This document shows, in pieces, positions 8,583-17,570 of a DNA stretch of 64,000 bases. Made by a program: the position numbers and the translations under genes. The stretch is from Halobacterium sp. R2-5 (GTDB lineage Archaea > Halobacteriota > Halobacteria > Halobacteriales > Halobacteriaceae): the NCBI RefSeq assembly GCF_011734195.1, contig NZ_JAANTH010000001.1, positions 372,001-436,000 on the forward strand. The letters run 5' to 3'. Positions within the stretch are counted from its first letter, which is position 1; each line of letters begins with the position of its first letter. The notes under the pieces are model-generated. The model did no database searches, had not been told where the DNA came from, and was given only the letters and a program-made list of their open reading frames with translations.

Positions 8583-10445
8583 ATGTTGTCGGTGTCGCCG
8601 CTCGCCACCGCCGGGGGCCTCCCCCCGGTGACGTTCGAGATGGCCGTCGTCTTCGTGCTCGTCGCCGTCACGCTCGTGCTGTTCGTGACGGAGGCGCTGC
8701 CGCTGGACGTCACCGCGATTCTCGTGATGGTGACGCTGATGGTCCTCCAGCCGTGGACGGGCATCTCCGTCGAGCAGGGCCTCTCGGGGTTCTCGAACCC
8801 CGCGACTATCACGGTGCTGGCGATGCTCATCCTCAGCAACGGCATCTCCCGGTCGGGCGTCGTCCAGATCATCGGCCGGTGGATGTCCGCGTTCGCGGGC
8901 ACGAACAAGCACCGCCAGCTCGCGTCCACAATTCTCGCGACCGGGCCCGCGTCGGGGTTCATCAACAACACGCCCGTGGTCGCCATCCTCGTGCCGGTCA
9001 TCAGCGACCTCGCGCACAAGGGCGGGACCTCTCCCTCCAAACTGCTGATGCCGCTGTCGTTCGCGTCGATGCTCGGCGGCATGCTGACGCTCATCGGGAC
9101 GTCGACGAACATCCTCGCGAGCCAGACCGCCGAGCGCATCGGCACCGACCGCGGCATCGACGCCCTGCACGCGTTCTCGATGTTCGAGTTCACGCACCTC
9201 GGCGTCATCGTGCTCGTCGTCGGCGCCGCGTACCTGATGACCGTCGGCTACTGGCTGCTGCCCGAGCGCGTGCCCCCGGAGGACGACTACCTCGCGGAGT
9301 ACGAGATGCAGGACTACCTCAGCGAGGTAGTCGTACAGCCGTCCTCGCCGCTCGTCGGGAAGACCGTCTCGGAGGCCATCGACGTCGACCGCTTCGACGC
9401 CGACGTCGTCCAGCTCGTGCGCGGCGGCGAACGGTTCATCGAGCCCATCGGCCAGAAGGTCATCCGGGCGGGGGACGTGCTCGCGATTCGCACCGACCGC
9501 GAGACGCTGGCCGCCATCGCGGAAGTCGACGACCTCGCGCTGACGGGCGCGCCCGAGACCGACCCCGAGCTGGAGCCGACCACCGAGGACGAGCAGACGC
9601 TCGTCGAGCTCGTCATCCAGTCGGGGTCGTCGCTGATCGGGGAGACGCTGAAGTCGTCGTCGTTCCGCGGGCGCTACGACGCGAACGTGCTGGCGTACCG
9701 GTCCCGGGGGGAGACCGTCCGCGAGCGCATGGACGAGCGCCGGCTCCGGGTCGGCGACACGCTGCTGATTCAGGCGCCCAAGGACAGCATCGACCGGCTC
9801 TCCCAGAACCCGGACTTCATCCTCGGCCACGAGCCCGAGCAGCCCGACTACCGCACGGAGAAGATCCCGTACGCCGTCGCGACCATCCTCGGCGTCGTCG
9901 GCGCCGCCACCCTGCTCCCGGTTCACATCGTGACGTCGGCGCTCGCGGGCGTCGTCGTGATGGTGACGACGGGCGTGCTGCGGCCCGCGGAGCTGTACGA
10001 GTCCGTCGACTGGAACGTCATCTTCCTGCTCGCGGGCGTGATTCCGCTCGGCATCGCCTTAGAGCAGACGGGCGGCGCGGAGCTGCTCGGCGCGCTCGTC
10101 GCCGCGACCGGCCAGTACCTCCCCGCGGTCGGCGTGCTGTGGGTGTTCTACGTCGCGACCAGCCTCATCACGGGCGTCATCTCGAACAACGCCAGCGTCG
10201 TGTTGATGATTCCGGTGGCCGTCGAAGCCGCCCTCGACGTGGGTGCGAACCCGTTCGCGTTCGTGCTCGCGGTGACGTTCGCGGCGTCGACGGCGTTCAT
10301 GACGCCGGTCGGCTACCAGACCAACCTCTTCGTGTACGGGCCGGGCGGCTACAAGTTCGGGGACTACGTCCGGGTCGGGATGCCGCTCCAGTTGTTGCTG
10401 TCGGTCGTCACGGTCGCGGGAATCGCGGTCTTCTGGCCGGTCTAG
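8583..10445 (+). CDS. SLC13-family permease with two TrkA-C (RCK_C) domains
   Basis: 620 residues. An N-terminal block of membrane helices (about 15-225) and a C-terminal block (about 425-620) flank two cytoplasmic TrkA-C domains (about 235-330 and 335-415; 'SPLVGKTVSEAIDVDRFDADV' and 'SSLIGETLKSSSFRGRYDANV'). Repeated 'FINNTPVVAILVP' and 'ISNNASVVLMIP' hairpins with SNT/NNT motifs mark the DASS/SLC13 anion transporter fold. Relatives carry sulfate or dicarboxylates with sodium; substrate here is not determinable. Its stop shares the CTAG at 10442-10445 with the convergent phosphate transporter. Confidence 0.9.
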   Translation: MLSVSPLATAGGLPPVTFEMAVVFVLVAVTLVLFVTEALPLDVTAILVMVTLMVLQPWTGISVEQGLSGFSNPATITVLAMLILSNGISRSGVVQIIGRWMSAFAGTNKHRQLASTILATGPASGFINNTPVVAILVPVISDLAHKGGTSPSKLLMPLSFASMLGGMLTLIGTSTNILASQTAERIGTDRGIDALHAFSMFEFTHLGVIVLVVGAAYLMTVGYWLLPERVPPEDDYLAEYEMQDYLSEVVVQPSSPLVGKTVSEAIDVDRFDADVVQLVRGGERFIEPIGQKVIRAGDVLAIRTDRETLAAIAEVDDLALTGAPETDPELEPTTEDEQTLVELVIQSGSSLIGETLKSSSFRGRYDANVLAYRSRGETVRERMDERRLRVGDTLLIQAPKDSIDRLSQNPDFILGHEPEQPDYRTEKIPYAVATILGVVGAATLLPVHIVTSALAGVVVMVTTGVLRPAELYESVDWNVIFLLAGVIPLGIALEQTGGAELLGALVAATGQYLPAVGVLWVFYVATSLITGVISNNASVVLMIPVAVEAALDVGANPFAFVLAVTFAASTAFMTPVGYQTNLFVYGPGGYKFGDYVRVGMPLQLLLSVVTVAGIAVFWPV

Positions 10446-11623
10446 AACCCGAAGATCGGGACGAACCGGAACGTGAGGTAGGCGCCGACGGTCGCCAGCA
10501 TCGGCACGACGTTCTGCATCACGACGACGCGCGCGGTCGTCCCGGGGTCGAAGAGGTCCGCCGCGCTCGGGATGTCGTCGGGCTCCTCCTCGCCGATTCC
10601 CGGCACCTCGTCGCCGCCCGCCTCGTCGGCGGCCAGCCCGCCGACCGACACGGGGACTTCGCTCTCGCCGCGGACCGCGTCGGGCACCGACACCGGCCGC
10701 GTCGCGCGCCCCCAGCCGAGGCCGACGATGGACATGGTGGCGATGACGACGAAGCTCGCGGGGATGCCGATGGCCGACAGGAAGATGACCAGCGTCGCGC
10801 TCACGACCGCGACGACGATGGCCGCGGTGAGCGGGAGCTCCGTGATGTCGCTGCCCATCGTCTCCAGTGTGCGCCGCGCGATGGTGAACGCGCCGACGCC
10901 GACGGCGGCACACGCCAGCACGATGGCGGGGTTCATCGCGAGCGCGCCGCTGCCCACGAGCGGCGCGATGGCGTTCGCGACGTTGCTCGTCCCGGAGCTG
11001 AACGCCATCAGGCAGCCGATGACGATGACCGTCGTCACGCCGAACAGCTCCCGGCGGGTCGTGGTCTCGGCGGGCCGCGGAACCGGAACCGCGCCGGAGC
11101 GGTCGACGGTCAGGAGGTCGCCGTCGGTGCGCTCCATCGCGATGATCCGGTGGAGCCGCGCGTAGAAGTACCGGCCGATGACCAGCGACACCCAGAACCC
11201 GATGACGGGCGCGACCAGCCACCACGTCGCGATCTCGCCGAGCACCGCCCAGTCGAGGGCGTTGCGCGCGACGCCGAGGCCCGCGATGGCGCCGACGGCG
11301 GTCATCGACGTCGACGCGGGGACGCCGAACATGTTGCCGACGAACAGCGCGAGCCCGATGAAGAAGAGGACGCCGATGCTCGCCTGCAGCGTGAAGATGT
11401 CCGGGTTCGTGACGAGCTCGCGGCCGAGCGTGTCCACGACCCGGCGGCCGAGCGTCCACCCGCCCACGAAGAAGAACACCGTCATCAGCAGCGCCGCCGC
11501 GGGCTTCGAGATGGCGTCCGCGCCCACGGCCGGCCCGAACGCCGGCCCCGTCGTCGACCCGCCGACGTTGAACCCGACGAACGCCGCGACCACGAGGCCG
11601 ACGAGCAGCAGCGCGCTAATCAC
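10442..11623 (-). CDS. Inorganic phosphate transporter, Pit family
   Basis: 393 residues of PiT (PF01384) type with about ten membrane helices and two inverted signature repeats, 'VGNMFGVPASTSMTAVGAIAG' region and 'FSSGTSNVANAIAPLVG'. The long cytoplasmic loop between the last helices is acidic. The protein couples phosphate uptake to a cation gradient. Start GTG 11623 lies 33 nt after the stop of the tetrad-repeat membrane protein, so the two are probably co-transcribed. No PhoU-like DUF47 partner is seen next to it, unlike many pit loci. Confidence 0.9.
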   Translation of the reverse strand: MISALLLVGLVVAAFVGFNVGGSTTGPAFGPAVGADAISKPAAALLMTVFFFVGGWTLGRRVVDTLGRELVTNPDIFTLQASIGVLFFIGLALFVGNMFGVPASTSMTAVGAIAGLGVARNALDWAVLGEIATWWLVAPVIGFWVSLVIGRYFYARLHRIIAMERTDGDLLTVDRSGAVPVPRPAETTTRRELFGVTTVIVIGCLMAFSSGTSNVANAIAPLVGSGALAMNPAIVLACAAVGVGAFTIARRTLETMGSDITELPLTAAIVVAVVSATLVIFLSAIGIPASFVVIATMSIVGLGWGRATRPVSVPDAVRGESEVPVSVGGLAADEAGGDEVPGIGEEEPDDIPSAADLFDPGTTARVVVMQNVVPMLATVGAYLTFRFVPIFGF

Positions 11624-11656
11624 GCGACCACCCCGCCGCGGACGTTCGAGCGACGG

Positions 11657-12409
11657 TCACTTCGGCTCATCCTCCGCTGGCTCCGTGTCGTCCCGGTCCG
11701 CTTTCCCGTCCGCTTCGCCCTCGTCGCCCGCGCCGTCGCTCGCCGTCTTCTCGTCGCCGTACCGCTGCTCGACGTCCTCGACCTTCTCCTCGACGGTCTC
11801 GTCGCTGCCCTCGCGCTCGGCGGCGGTCGCCTCCTCGACCGTCCGTTCGACGGTCTCCTCGACGGTCTTCTCGACCTCCCCGACTTTCTCCTCGACAGTC
11901 TCGCCGACCGTCTCTTCGACGCTCTGCTCGACGGTCTCCTCCACCGTCTCCTCGACGGTCTTCTCGACGGTTTCGCCGACCTTCTCCTCGACGGTTTCGC
12001 CCACTGTTTCTTCGACGCTCTGTTCGACGGTCTCCTCGACGGTCTTCTCCACCGTCTCACCGACGGTCTCCTCGACGCTGGCCTCGACGGTCTGGTCGAC
12101 GGTTTCGCCGACCTTCTTCTCGACAGTCTCGCCGACGGTTTCCTCGACGCTCTGTTCGACGGTCTCCTCGACGGTCTTCTCCACCGTCTTGCCGACCTGC
12201 TCGTCGACGGTCTCGCTGACCGCCTTGGTCATCCAGTCGGGGTCGAAGCGCGCCATCTTCCACGCGATGTGGATGACGTACGACGCCAGCACCCCGAACC
12301 CGAACGCCAGCCCGGTGCGCGTGCCGACGACGGAGAACAGCACCACGGAGACGAAGATGAGCACGCCGTAGGCCAGGTCCGTGAGGCTGTCGACGCGGTT
12401 CGGGTTCAC
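11657..12409 (-). CDS. Two-TM protein with long tetrad-repeat domain
   Basis: A 250-residue protein I cannot assign. Residues about 12-30 and 32-48 are two membrane helices; residues 64-194 consist of 28 consecutive four-residue units with Val first (types VEET, VGET, VEKT, VEQS, VEEK), one three-residue skip, then four more units; residues 195-250 are an acidic, low-complexity tail. The units group into three larger blocks of about 28-32 residues, indicating recent internal duplication. I chose GTG 12409 because GGGGGTGA lies just upstream as a ribosome site and the helices then start near the N-terminus. It precedes the Pit gene and may be an accessory or scaffold for it. Confidence 0.72.
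   Translation of the reverse strand: MNPNRVDSLTDLAYGVLIFVSVVLFSVVGTRTGLAFGFGVLASYVIHIAWKMARFDPDWMTKAVSETVDEQVGKTVEKTVEETVEQSVEETVGETVEKKVGETVDQTVEASVEETVGETVEKTVEETVEQSVEETVGETVEEKVGETVEKTVEETVEETVEQSVEETVGETVEEKVGEVEKTVEETVERTVEEATAAEREGSDETVEEKVEDVEQRYGDEKTASDGAGDEGEADGKADRDDTEPAEDEPK
11828..12220 (-). repeat. Tetrad-repeat coding region
   Basis: Imperfect 12-bp units encode Val plus three mostly acidic/Thr residues, over and over, with block-level near-identity (units VEKT-VEET-VEQS recur three times). All units stay in frame except one 9-bp unit. Codon-level similarity between blocks suggests slippage or unequal crossover. Confidence 0.8.
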
Positions 12410-12668
12410 TCGCCGGTCACCCCCGCAGCCGGCCGGTCTTGGGGGCCGGCCGCCCCTCCTGTGGTCGTCGAGCGCGCTCCGCGAGACCGCGCGCGGCTCG
12501 GTACGAACGAGCCACGTCGGGCGAGAAACATGATGTCCCCACCGAGGAGTCGCACGGAGAAAGGGATTCCGATGCGAGCGGTCGTGGGTGGGCACGAGAC
12601 GGCGCGTAGCGGCCGTGTAGTCATCCGGCGCTCGTCCGTGGCGTGACCGATCCTCTTCACCCGAACGG

Positions 12669-12690
12669 ATAAGTACTCGGTGGTATAACT
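12669..12690 (+). promoter_or_regulatory. Promoter of the thi4-thiDN operon
   Basis: An AT-rich stretch in otherwise GC-rich DNA with GATAAGTA at 12669-12676 and TATAACT at 12684-12690, before ATG 12698. The first has the spacing expected for a leaderless start. Thiamine control in archaea is known to use ThiR-type regulators; no operator was identified here. Confidence 0.45.
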
Positions 12691-12697
12691 TAGGAAT

Positions 12698-13627
12698 ATG
12701 CCGTTCGACTCGTTCGCCGACGCCGACGAAGCACAGGTCACGCGCGCAATCGCCCGCCAGTGGAGCGAGGAGTTCATCGACGACACCGAGACCGACGTCA
12801 TCATCGTGGGCGGTGGCCCCTCCGGACTGATGGCCGCCATGGAGCTCGCCGAGCGTGACGTCGACGTCACCGTCGTCGAGAAGAACAACTACCTCGGCGG
12901 CGGGTTCTGGCTCGGCGGCTTCCTGATGAACAAGCTCACCGTCCGCGCGCCCGCCGACGACGTCCTCGACGACCTCGGCGTCCCCTACGAGTACGACGAC
13001 GAGACCGAGGGACTCGCGGTCGCGGACGGCCCGCACGCCTGCTCGGCGCTCATCGAGGCCGCCTGCGACGCCGGCGCGCGCATCCAGAACATGACCGAGT
13101 TCACCGACGTCGTCGTGCGCGACGACCACGAGGTCGCGGGCATCGTGATGAACTGGACGCCCGTCCACGCGCTCCCCCGCGAGCTCACGTGCGTCGACCC
13201 CATCGCCGTCGAGTCCGACGTGGTCGTCGACGCCACTGGCCACGACGCGGTGGTCGTCTCCAAGCTCCAGGAGCGCGGCGTCGTCGACGCCGAGGGCATC
13301 GAACACGCCGCCGAGCACAACACCGGGATGGACCAAACAGCCGAGGGCGAGTACGGCGCGCCCGGCCACGACTCCCCCGGCCACGACTCCATGTGGGTCG
13401 CGGACAGCGAGGACAAGGTCGTCGAGCACACCGGGAAAGTCCACGACGGCCTGGTCACGGCGGGCCTGTCCACGGCGACCGTCCACGGCCTCACGCGCAT
13501 GGGGCCGACGTTCGGCGCGATGCTGCTCTCCGGGAAGGCCGCCGCGAACGCCGTCCTCGACGAACTCGGCTCGGACGAGCCCGCGGTCGAACTGCCGTCG
13601 CGGGCCGCGCCCGCGGCCGACGACTGA
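12698..13627 (+). CDS. thi4: Thiazole synthase Thi4 (Cys type)
   Basis: A 309-residue Thi4, which makes the ADP-thiazole precursor of thiamine from NAD and glycine. The FAD/NAD-type motif '[14 protein letters not shown]' (34-47) and '[17 protein letters not shown]' are intact. Cys165 in 'PRELTCVDP' matches the active-site cysteine known in Haloferax and yeast Thi4, where it donates its sulfur, so this should be the single-turnover form rather than the sulfide-dependent His type. The TGA overlaps the next gene's ATG by 1 nt (TGATG), giving a two-gene thiamine operon. Confidence 0.94.
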   Translation: MPFDSFADADEAQVTRAIARQWSEEFIDDTETDVIIVGGGPSGLMAAMELAERDVDVTVVEKNNYLGGGFWLGGFLMNKLTVRAPADDVLDDLGVPYEYDDETEGLAVADGPHACSALIEAACDAGARIQNMTEFTDVVVRDDHEVAGIVMNWTPVHALPRELTCVDPIAVESDVVVDATGHDAVVVSKLQERGVVDAEGIEHAAEHNTGMDQTAEGEYGAPGHDSPGHDSMWVADSEDKVVEHTGKVHDGLVTAGLSTATVHGLTRMGPTFGAMLLSGKAAANAVLDELGSDEPAVELPSRAAPAADD

Positions 13628-15015
13628 TGCGCCCTGTCGCGCTCACCGTCGCCGGGTCGGACAGCGGCGGCGGCGCCGGCGCGCAGGCCGACCTGAAGAC
13701 GTTCGAGGCCTGCGGCGCGTTCGGCACCTCGGCGCTCACCGCCGTCACCGCCCAGAACACCACGGGCGTCAGCCACAGCGCCGTCCTCGACCCCGAGGCG
13801 GTCCGCGCGCAGGTCGAGGCCGTCGTCGCGGACTTCGACGTCGCCGCCGCGAAGACCGGGATGCTCGGCGACGCCGACGTCGTCGAGGCGGTCGCCGACG
13901 CAATCGCGGACGCCGACTTCCCGGTGGTCGTCGACCCCGTCGTCGTCGCACAGTCTGGGGACCGCCTGCTCACCGAGCGCGGGGTCGAAGCCGTCCGCGA
14001 CCAACTGCTCCCGGAAGCGACGCTCGCCACGCCGAACGTTCCCGAGGCCGAACTGCTCGCGCGCGTCGAAATCGAGGACGAGGCCGACCTGCGCGACGCC
14101 GCAGCGGCAGTCTGCGACCTCGGCCCCGACGCCGTCCTCCTGACCGGCGGCCACCTCGACGGCGACCCCGTGGACGTCTACGCCGGCGAGACGACCCGGG
14201 CGTTCTCCCGCGAGCGCGTCGACACCGACGACACGCACGGCTCGGGCTGCACGCTCTCCGCGGCGATTGCGGCCCGCCTCGCCGCCGGCGACGCCCTCGA
14301 AGCGGCCGTCGAGCGCGGCGTCGACGCCACCGCGAGCGCCATCGCGTCGCCCCTCTCGCTCGGCGCCGGCAGCGGCCCCGTCGACCACGCCGCAATCGCG
14401 GACGCGCCCCTGCTCGCCGACGGCGCCCGCGCCGAACCCTCTGGTCCCGCGGGCGGCGAGTACGACGGCGTCCGCGAGGCCATCGACGCGGTCGACGACG
14501 TCGTCGCCGCGCTCGAACGCGAGTGGCCGCCCGAACTCGTCCCCGAAGTCGGGACGAACGTCGTCGTCGCCCCCGCTGACGCCTCCGGCCCTGAGGACGT
14601 GGTCGCCGTCGACGGTCGCCTGCACGCCACGAAACGCGGCGTCCGGGCGACCGGCGGCGTCGCGCCCGGCGCGTCGAGTCACGTCGCGCGCTTCCTGCTC
14701 GGCGTGCGCGAGCACGACTCGCGGATTTCCGCGGCCGCGAACGTCCGCTGGAGCGAGGCCCGCGAGGCCGCACTGGCCGAGCGCTGGGACGTCGAACGCA
14801 CGGACCGCACCGAGGAACCCGCGGACGCCGCCGGTACGATGGACTGGGCCGCCCGCGAAGCGATGACCGGCCGCGAGCGCGCGCCCGACGCGGTCGTCGA
14901 CCGCGGCGCGGTCGGCAAGGAAGCGATGATTCGCGTCGTCGCCGCGGACGCCCCCGCGCTCCTGGAGAACCTCAGGACCGTCCCGTCACTCGAACGTGAC
15001 GCCGACGTCGTGTAG
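13627..15015 (+). CDS. thiDN: Bifunctional HMP/HMP-P kinase and thiamine-phosphate synthase ThiDN
   Basis: 462 residues. Residues 1 to about 265 are ThiD: 'VAGSDSGGGAGAQADLKTFEA', the 'KTGML' loop, and the anion-hole 'DTDDTHGSGCTLS'. Residues from about 285 to 462 are ThiN ('VPEVGTNVVVAPADA', 'SSHVARFLLGVREHD', 'DRGAVGKEAMIRVVA'), the archaeal replacement for ThiE. Together the two domains phosphorylate hydroxymethylpyrimidine twice and join it to thiazole phosphate from Thi4. Starts at ATG 13627, coupled to thi4. Its last 30 bases overlap the 3' end of npdG on the other strand. Confidence 0.93.
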   Translation: MRPVALTVAGSDSGGGAGAQADLKTFEACGAFGTSALTAVTAQNTTGVSHSAVLDPEAVRAQVEAVVADFDVAAAKTGMLGDADVVEAVADAIADADFPVVVDPVVVAQSGDRLLTERGVEAVRDQLLPEATLATPNVPEAELLARVEIEDEADLRDAAAAVCDLGPDAVLLTGGHLDGDPVDVYAGETTRAFSRERVDTDDTHGSGCTLSAAIAARLAAGDALEAAVERGVDATASAIASPLSLGAGSGPVDHAAIADAPLLADGARAEPSGPAGGEYDGVREAIDAVDDVVAALEREWPPELVPEVGTNVVVAPADASGPEDVVAVDGRLHATKRGVRATGGVAPGASSHVARFLLGVREHDSRISAAANVRWSEAREAALAERWDVERTDRTEEPADAAGTMDWAAREAMTGRERAPDAVVDRGAVGKEAMIRVVAADAPALLENLRTVPSLERDADVV

Positions 15016-15654
15016 GCCCTCGTTGTGGAGCGCGAGGTCCACGAGCAGCGGCGTCAGCGACTCCACCTCCGCGGCGTTCGCCAGCGGGCCGGCGTCCAGC
15101 GCGCGGATGCCGTCGATGCCCTCCGCGAGCGAGACGACGTTCTGCTTGGCGTCCCCGTCGTCGCCCACGACCAGCGTGTCGAGGTCGAGGTCCACGTCGA
15201 GGTTCGCCAGCCGGTCGGCCGCGAGGTTCTGGAACGCCCCGACGACGGACACCCCGTCCGGCGCCTTCTCGGCGACGAGCTCGGTGACGCTGCCCGCGCT
15301 CGGCGGGTTGTAGTCGAAGCCGCCCTCCCGCTTCTTCATCCCGACCGCCGGCGACACGAGGAGGGCGTCCTCGTCGAGGCGGTCTGCCACCTCCTCTACG
15401 AGGTCGGCGACGTGGTACGGCGGCACCGCCAGCACCACGACGTCCGCGCGGTCGGCCGCCATCTCGTTGGCGAACCCCGTGAGCTTCCGGTCGACGCCGC
15501 GGCTGTCCAGTTCCGTCTCGTACTCCTCGGCCTTCGAGCGGGCCCTCTCGGGGTCTCGCGAGCCGACGACGACGTCGTGCTCGGTGTGGTACGCCCACCG
15601 CAGCGCCAGTCCGCCGCCGATGTCGCCGGTCCCGCCGAGTAACGCGATTCGCAT
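14986..15654 (-). CDS. npdG: NADPH-dependent F420 reductase
   Basis: 222 residues of the NpdG/Fno family, transferring hydride between F420 and NADP. The Rossmann start 'MRIALLGGTGDIGGGLALRW' with the NADP-typical 'VGSRDPERARS' loop, then 'DVVVLAVPPYHV' and 'SAVGMKK'-like region ('SPAVGMKKREGG') are present. Length is normal. It follows the HAD gene by 40 nt on the same strand. The C-terminal codons lie antisense to the ThiN domain of thiDN (30-bp overlap). Confidence 0.93.
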   Translation of the reverse strand: MRIALLGGTGDIGGGLALRWAYHTEHDVVVGSRDPERARSKAEEYETELDSRGVDRKLTGFANEMAADRADVVVLAVPPYHVADLVEEVADRLDEDALLVSPAVGMKKREGGFDYNPPSAGSVTELVAEKAPDGVSVVGAFQNLAADRLANLDVDLDLDTLVVGDDGDAKQNVVSLAEGIDGIRALDAGPLANAAEVESLTPLLVDLALHNEGLHDVGVTFE

Positions 15655-15694
15655 ACCCGCAGTGTCTCCCGGCGTCCGGTTAAGAATTGCGCGC

Positions 15695-16573
15695 TTACTC
15701 GCGTCGCTCGACGGCCGCGGGCAGGTCGTTCACGGAGCCGAGCACGCCGTCCGCGCCCGCGTCCTCGTACTTCCGGCGGCCCTCCGGCCCCGTCAGCCCG
15801 CCGGTGAGCACGCCGAACCCGTAGTACGACCGCTCCGGGTCGGCCTCCCGAGCGTTCACCGCGGTCTCGATGTCGTCGAGCGTGTCCCCGACGAACGCCA
15901 CCGACTCGGCGCCCGTGCGCTCCGCGAGCGCCACCAGCGCGCGCGGGTGGGGTTTGCCCTCCTCCCAGTCGTCCATCGTGAACCGGCGCTCCGCGGGAAC
16001 CTCCAGGCCCACGCGGTCAAGCGCGATTTCGGCCTCCGCTTCGGGTCGACCCGTCAGCACGCAGACCGGGAACTCGCTCGTGAGCGCGTCGACGGTCTCG
16101 GGCGTCACGATGACCGGCTCGTCGTTGATGTACCCCGCTTCGCCGGCGAGGTCGGGTTCTTCGCCCTCCAGTTCCTCGTAGCGCTCCGCGCCGAGGTACA
16201 GCTGCTGGAACACCTCGCGCAGCCGGTCGGGGTCCCACTCCGCCCGCACGCGCTCGACGGCCTCCGGGTCGAGGCCCGCCTCCACGGTCTCCTCCGCGCC
16301 CGCGAGCCCGCCGCCGCGTTCGGCTATCTCGTCGGTGAACGCCGCGACGTCGCCGTCGTACCCCTCGCGGCGCGCGAGCACGAACAGCGCCGCGGCGTCC
16401 GTCACCTTCCAGTCGTTGTTGAACCCGCCGGCGTCCTTGAACTGCTGGACGGCGGCCTTCTCGATGGTCTCCCCGTAGACGCGCTCGACGGCGTCCACGA
16501 TGGCGCGCCGGTAGGAGTCCGCCACGTCCACGAGCACGCCGTCGACGTCGAGCACGACCGCGTCAACTTCCAT
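15695..16573 (-). CDS. HAD-superfamily hydrolase (TIGR01548-like)
   Basis: 292 residues. HAD motif I '[10 protein letters not shown]' near residue 9, motif II in '[11 protein letters not shown]', Lys in '[10 protein letters not shown]', motif IV '[15 protein letters not shown]'. Haloarchaeal proteins of this family (TIGR01548) are uncharacterised phosphatases. ATG 16573 places motif I at the N-terminus as usual. It lies 32 nt after UPF0146 and 40 nt before npdG in one minus-strand group. Confidence 0.85.
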   Translation of the reverse strand: MEVDAVVLDVDGVLVDVADSYRRAIVDAVERVYGETIEKAAVQQFKDAGGFNNDWKVTDAAALFVLARREGYDGDVAAFTDEIAERGGGLAGAEETVEAGLDPEAVERVRAEWDPDRLREVFQQLYLGAERYEELEGEEPDLAGEAGYINDEPVIVTPETVDALTSEFPVCVLTGRPEAEAEIALDRVGLEVPAERRFTMDDWEEGKPHPRALVALAERTGAESVAFVGDTLDDIETAVNAREADPERSYYGFGVLTGGLTGPEGRRKYEDAGADGVLGSVNDLPAAVERRE

Positions 16574-16605
16574 ACCGCTCCCGAAGCGGGCCGCCGAAAA
16601 GACAG

Positions 16606-17007
16606 TTACGCGTCCGCCCGGCCGCGCTCCCGAGCGACGAACAGCGTCCCCGACGCCACCGTCCGCCGCTCGACGGGGACCGCCGCCGGGTCGCCGCCCA
16701 GCGTCGTGAACAGGCACGCCGCGCCCGCCTCCGCCGCCACGTCCACGAGCGCTCGCTGGAGCTCCGGCGGGCAGTTCAGTGCGTACACCGCCTCGGCGTC
16801 CGCGTACACCGATGGCTCCGGGTCGGTCACGTCGTCTCGCACGAACGCCACGCCCTCTAGCACCTCGCGTTCTCGGATGTCTGTCGCCGTCACGCGCTTC
16901 CCGCGAGCCGCCAGTTCTGCTGCAACGTCCGTTCGGTTGCCCACGCCGACCTCCACCAGTGTGTCGAACGCCGCCAGCACGTCCGCGATTTTGGGAGGAG
17001 TTCCCAC
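16606..17007 (-). CDS. UPF0146 family protein
   Basis: About 133 residues of the archaeal UPF0146 family, a small Rossmann-type (methyltransferase-like) protein of unknown role: '[21 protein letters not shown]', 'VTATDIRE', '[18 protein letters not shown]'. The exact start is uncertain. GTG 17007 gives a plausible N-terminus; GTG 16980 fits better with the TATA-like element at 17016-17022, and ATG 17043 is also in frame. First gene of the UPF0146-HAD-npdG group and divergent from amzA. Confidence 0.8.
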   Translation of the reverse strand: MGTPPKIADVLAAFDTLVEVGVGNRTDVAAELAARGKRVTATDIREREVLEGVAFVRDDVTDPEPSVYADAEAVYALNCPPELQRALVDVAAEAGAACLFTTLGGDPAAVPVERRTVASGTLFVARERGRADA

Positions 17008-17015
17008 GCCGGGAT

Positions 17016-17022
17016 GTTTATG
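17016..17022 (+). promoter_or_regulatory. Shared TATA-like element between UPF0146 and amzA
   Basis: GTTTATG on the plus strand, 26-32 nt before the amzA ATG; the complement, CATAAAC, could serve the divergent UPF0146 gene, though then its start must be the downstream GTG. One AT-rich patch is all that is visible in this short divergent region. Confidence 0.4.
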
Positions 17023-17047
17023 CCTCACGGCGTTTAACGTCATCCCA

Positions 17048-17569
17048 ATGCGGGTCGACATCGTGCCCGTCGGCGACGTTCCTGCGAACGTCAAACGCGA
17101 GGCCTCCGCCAGCCTCCGGAGCATCTACGACTGCGACGTCGTCGTCGCACCCGAACAGCCCGTCCCACAGGACGCCTACGACGACGCCCGGAGCCAGTAC
17201 CGCGCCGCCGAATTCATCGACGTCGCCACGCGCGTCGGCAGCGGTGACAAAACCATCGCGCTCACTCCCGAAGACCTCTTCTACCGCCGCAGGAACTACG
17301 TCTTCGGGCTCGCCTACCTCGACGGCCGCGGCTGCGTCGTCTCCACGTACCGCCTCCAGACCTCCAGCGACGGCGGCTTCTCCGAGCGACCGGCCAGCGA
17401 CGTCTTCGCCGACCGCGTCCGCAAAGAAGTCGTCCACGAACTCGGCCACACCCTCGGCCTCGAACACTGCGACAACAACCGCTGCGCCATGAACTTCTCC
17501 CCCACCGTCCGGGAAGTCGACCGCAAAGAACAGCACCTCTGCGGCAGCTGTCAGCGCACGGTCTTCTGA
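17048..17569 (+). CDS. amzA: Archaemetzincin
   Basis: A 173-residue archaemetzincin zinc protease. The full signature is present: His130, Glu131, His134 and His140 in 'HELGHTLGLEH', Cys141-x4-Cys146, Met148, and a second Cys165-x2-Cys168 pair, which together bind catalytic and structural zinc. Physiological substrates of archaeal members are not known. ATG 17048 is close to the TATA-like patch. The stop is followed after 6 nt by a terminator-like hairpin repeat. Confidence 0.95.
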   Translation: MRVDIVPVGDVPANVKREASASLRSIYDCDVVVAPEQPVPQDAYDDARSQYRAAEFIDVATRVGSGDKTIALTPEDLFYRRRNYVFGLAYLDGRGCVVSTYRLQTSSDGGFSERPASDVFADRVRKEVVHELGHTLGLEHCDNNRCAMNFSPTVREVDRKEQHLCGSCQRTVF

Positions 17570-17570
17570 G

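Noticed and set aside
11828-12220. CRISPR-like array or minisatellite
   Set aside because: The repeats have no spacers and stay in frame as protein tetrads; this is coding repetition.
12428-12450. GC palindrome GCCGGCC...GGCCGGC as a terminator
   Set aside because: It lies upstream of the tetrad-repeat gene with no T-tract and no gene ending there.
8753-12646. 1297-codon open frame on the plus strand
   Set aside because: It runs across three real genes on both strands and encodes mainly Arg, Pro, His and Asp without any domain; typical shadow of GC-rich genes.
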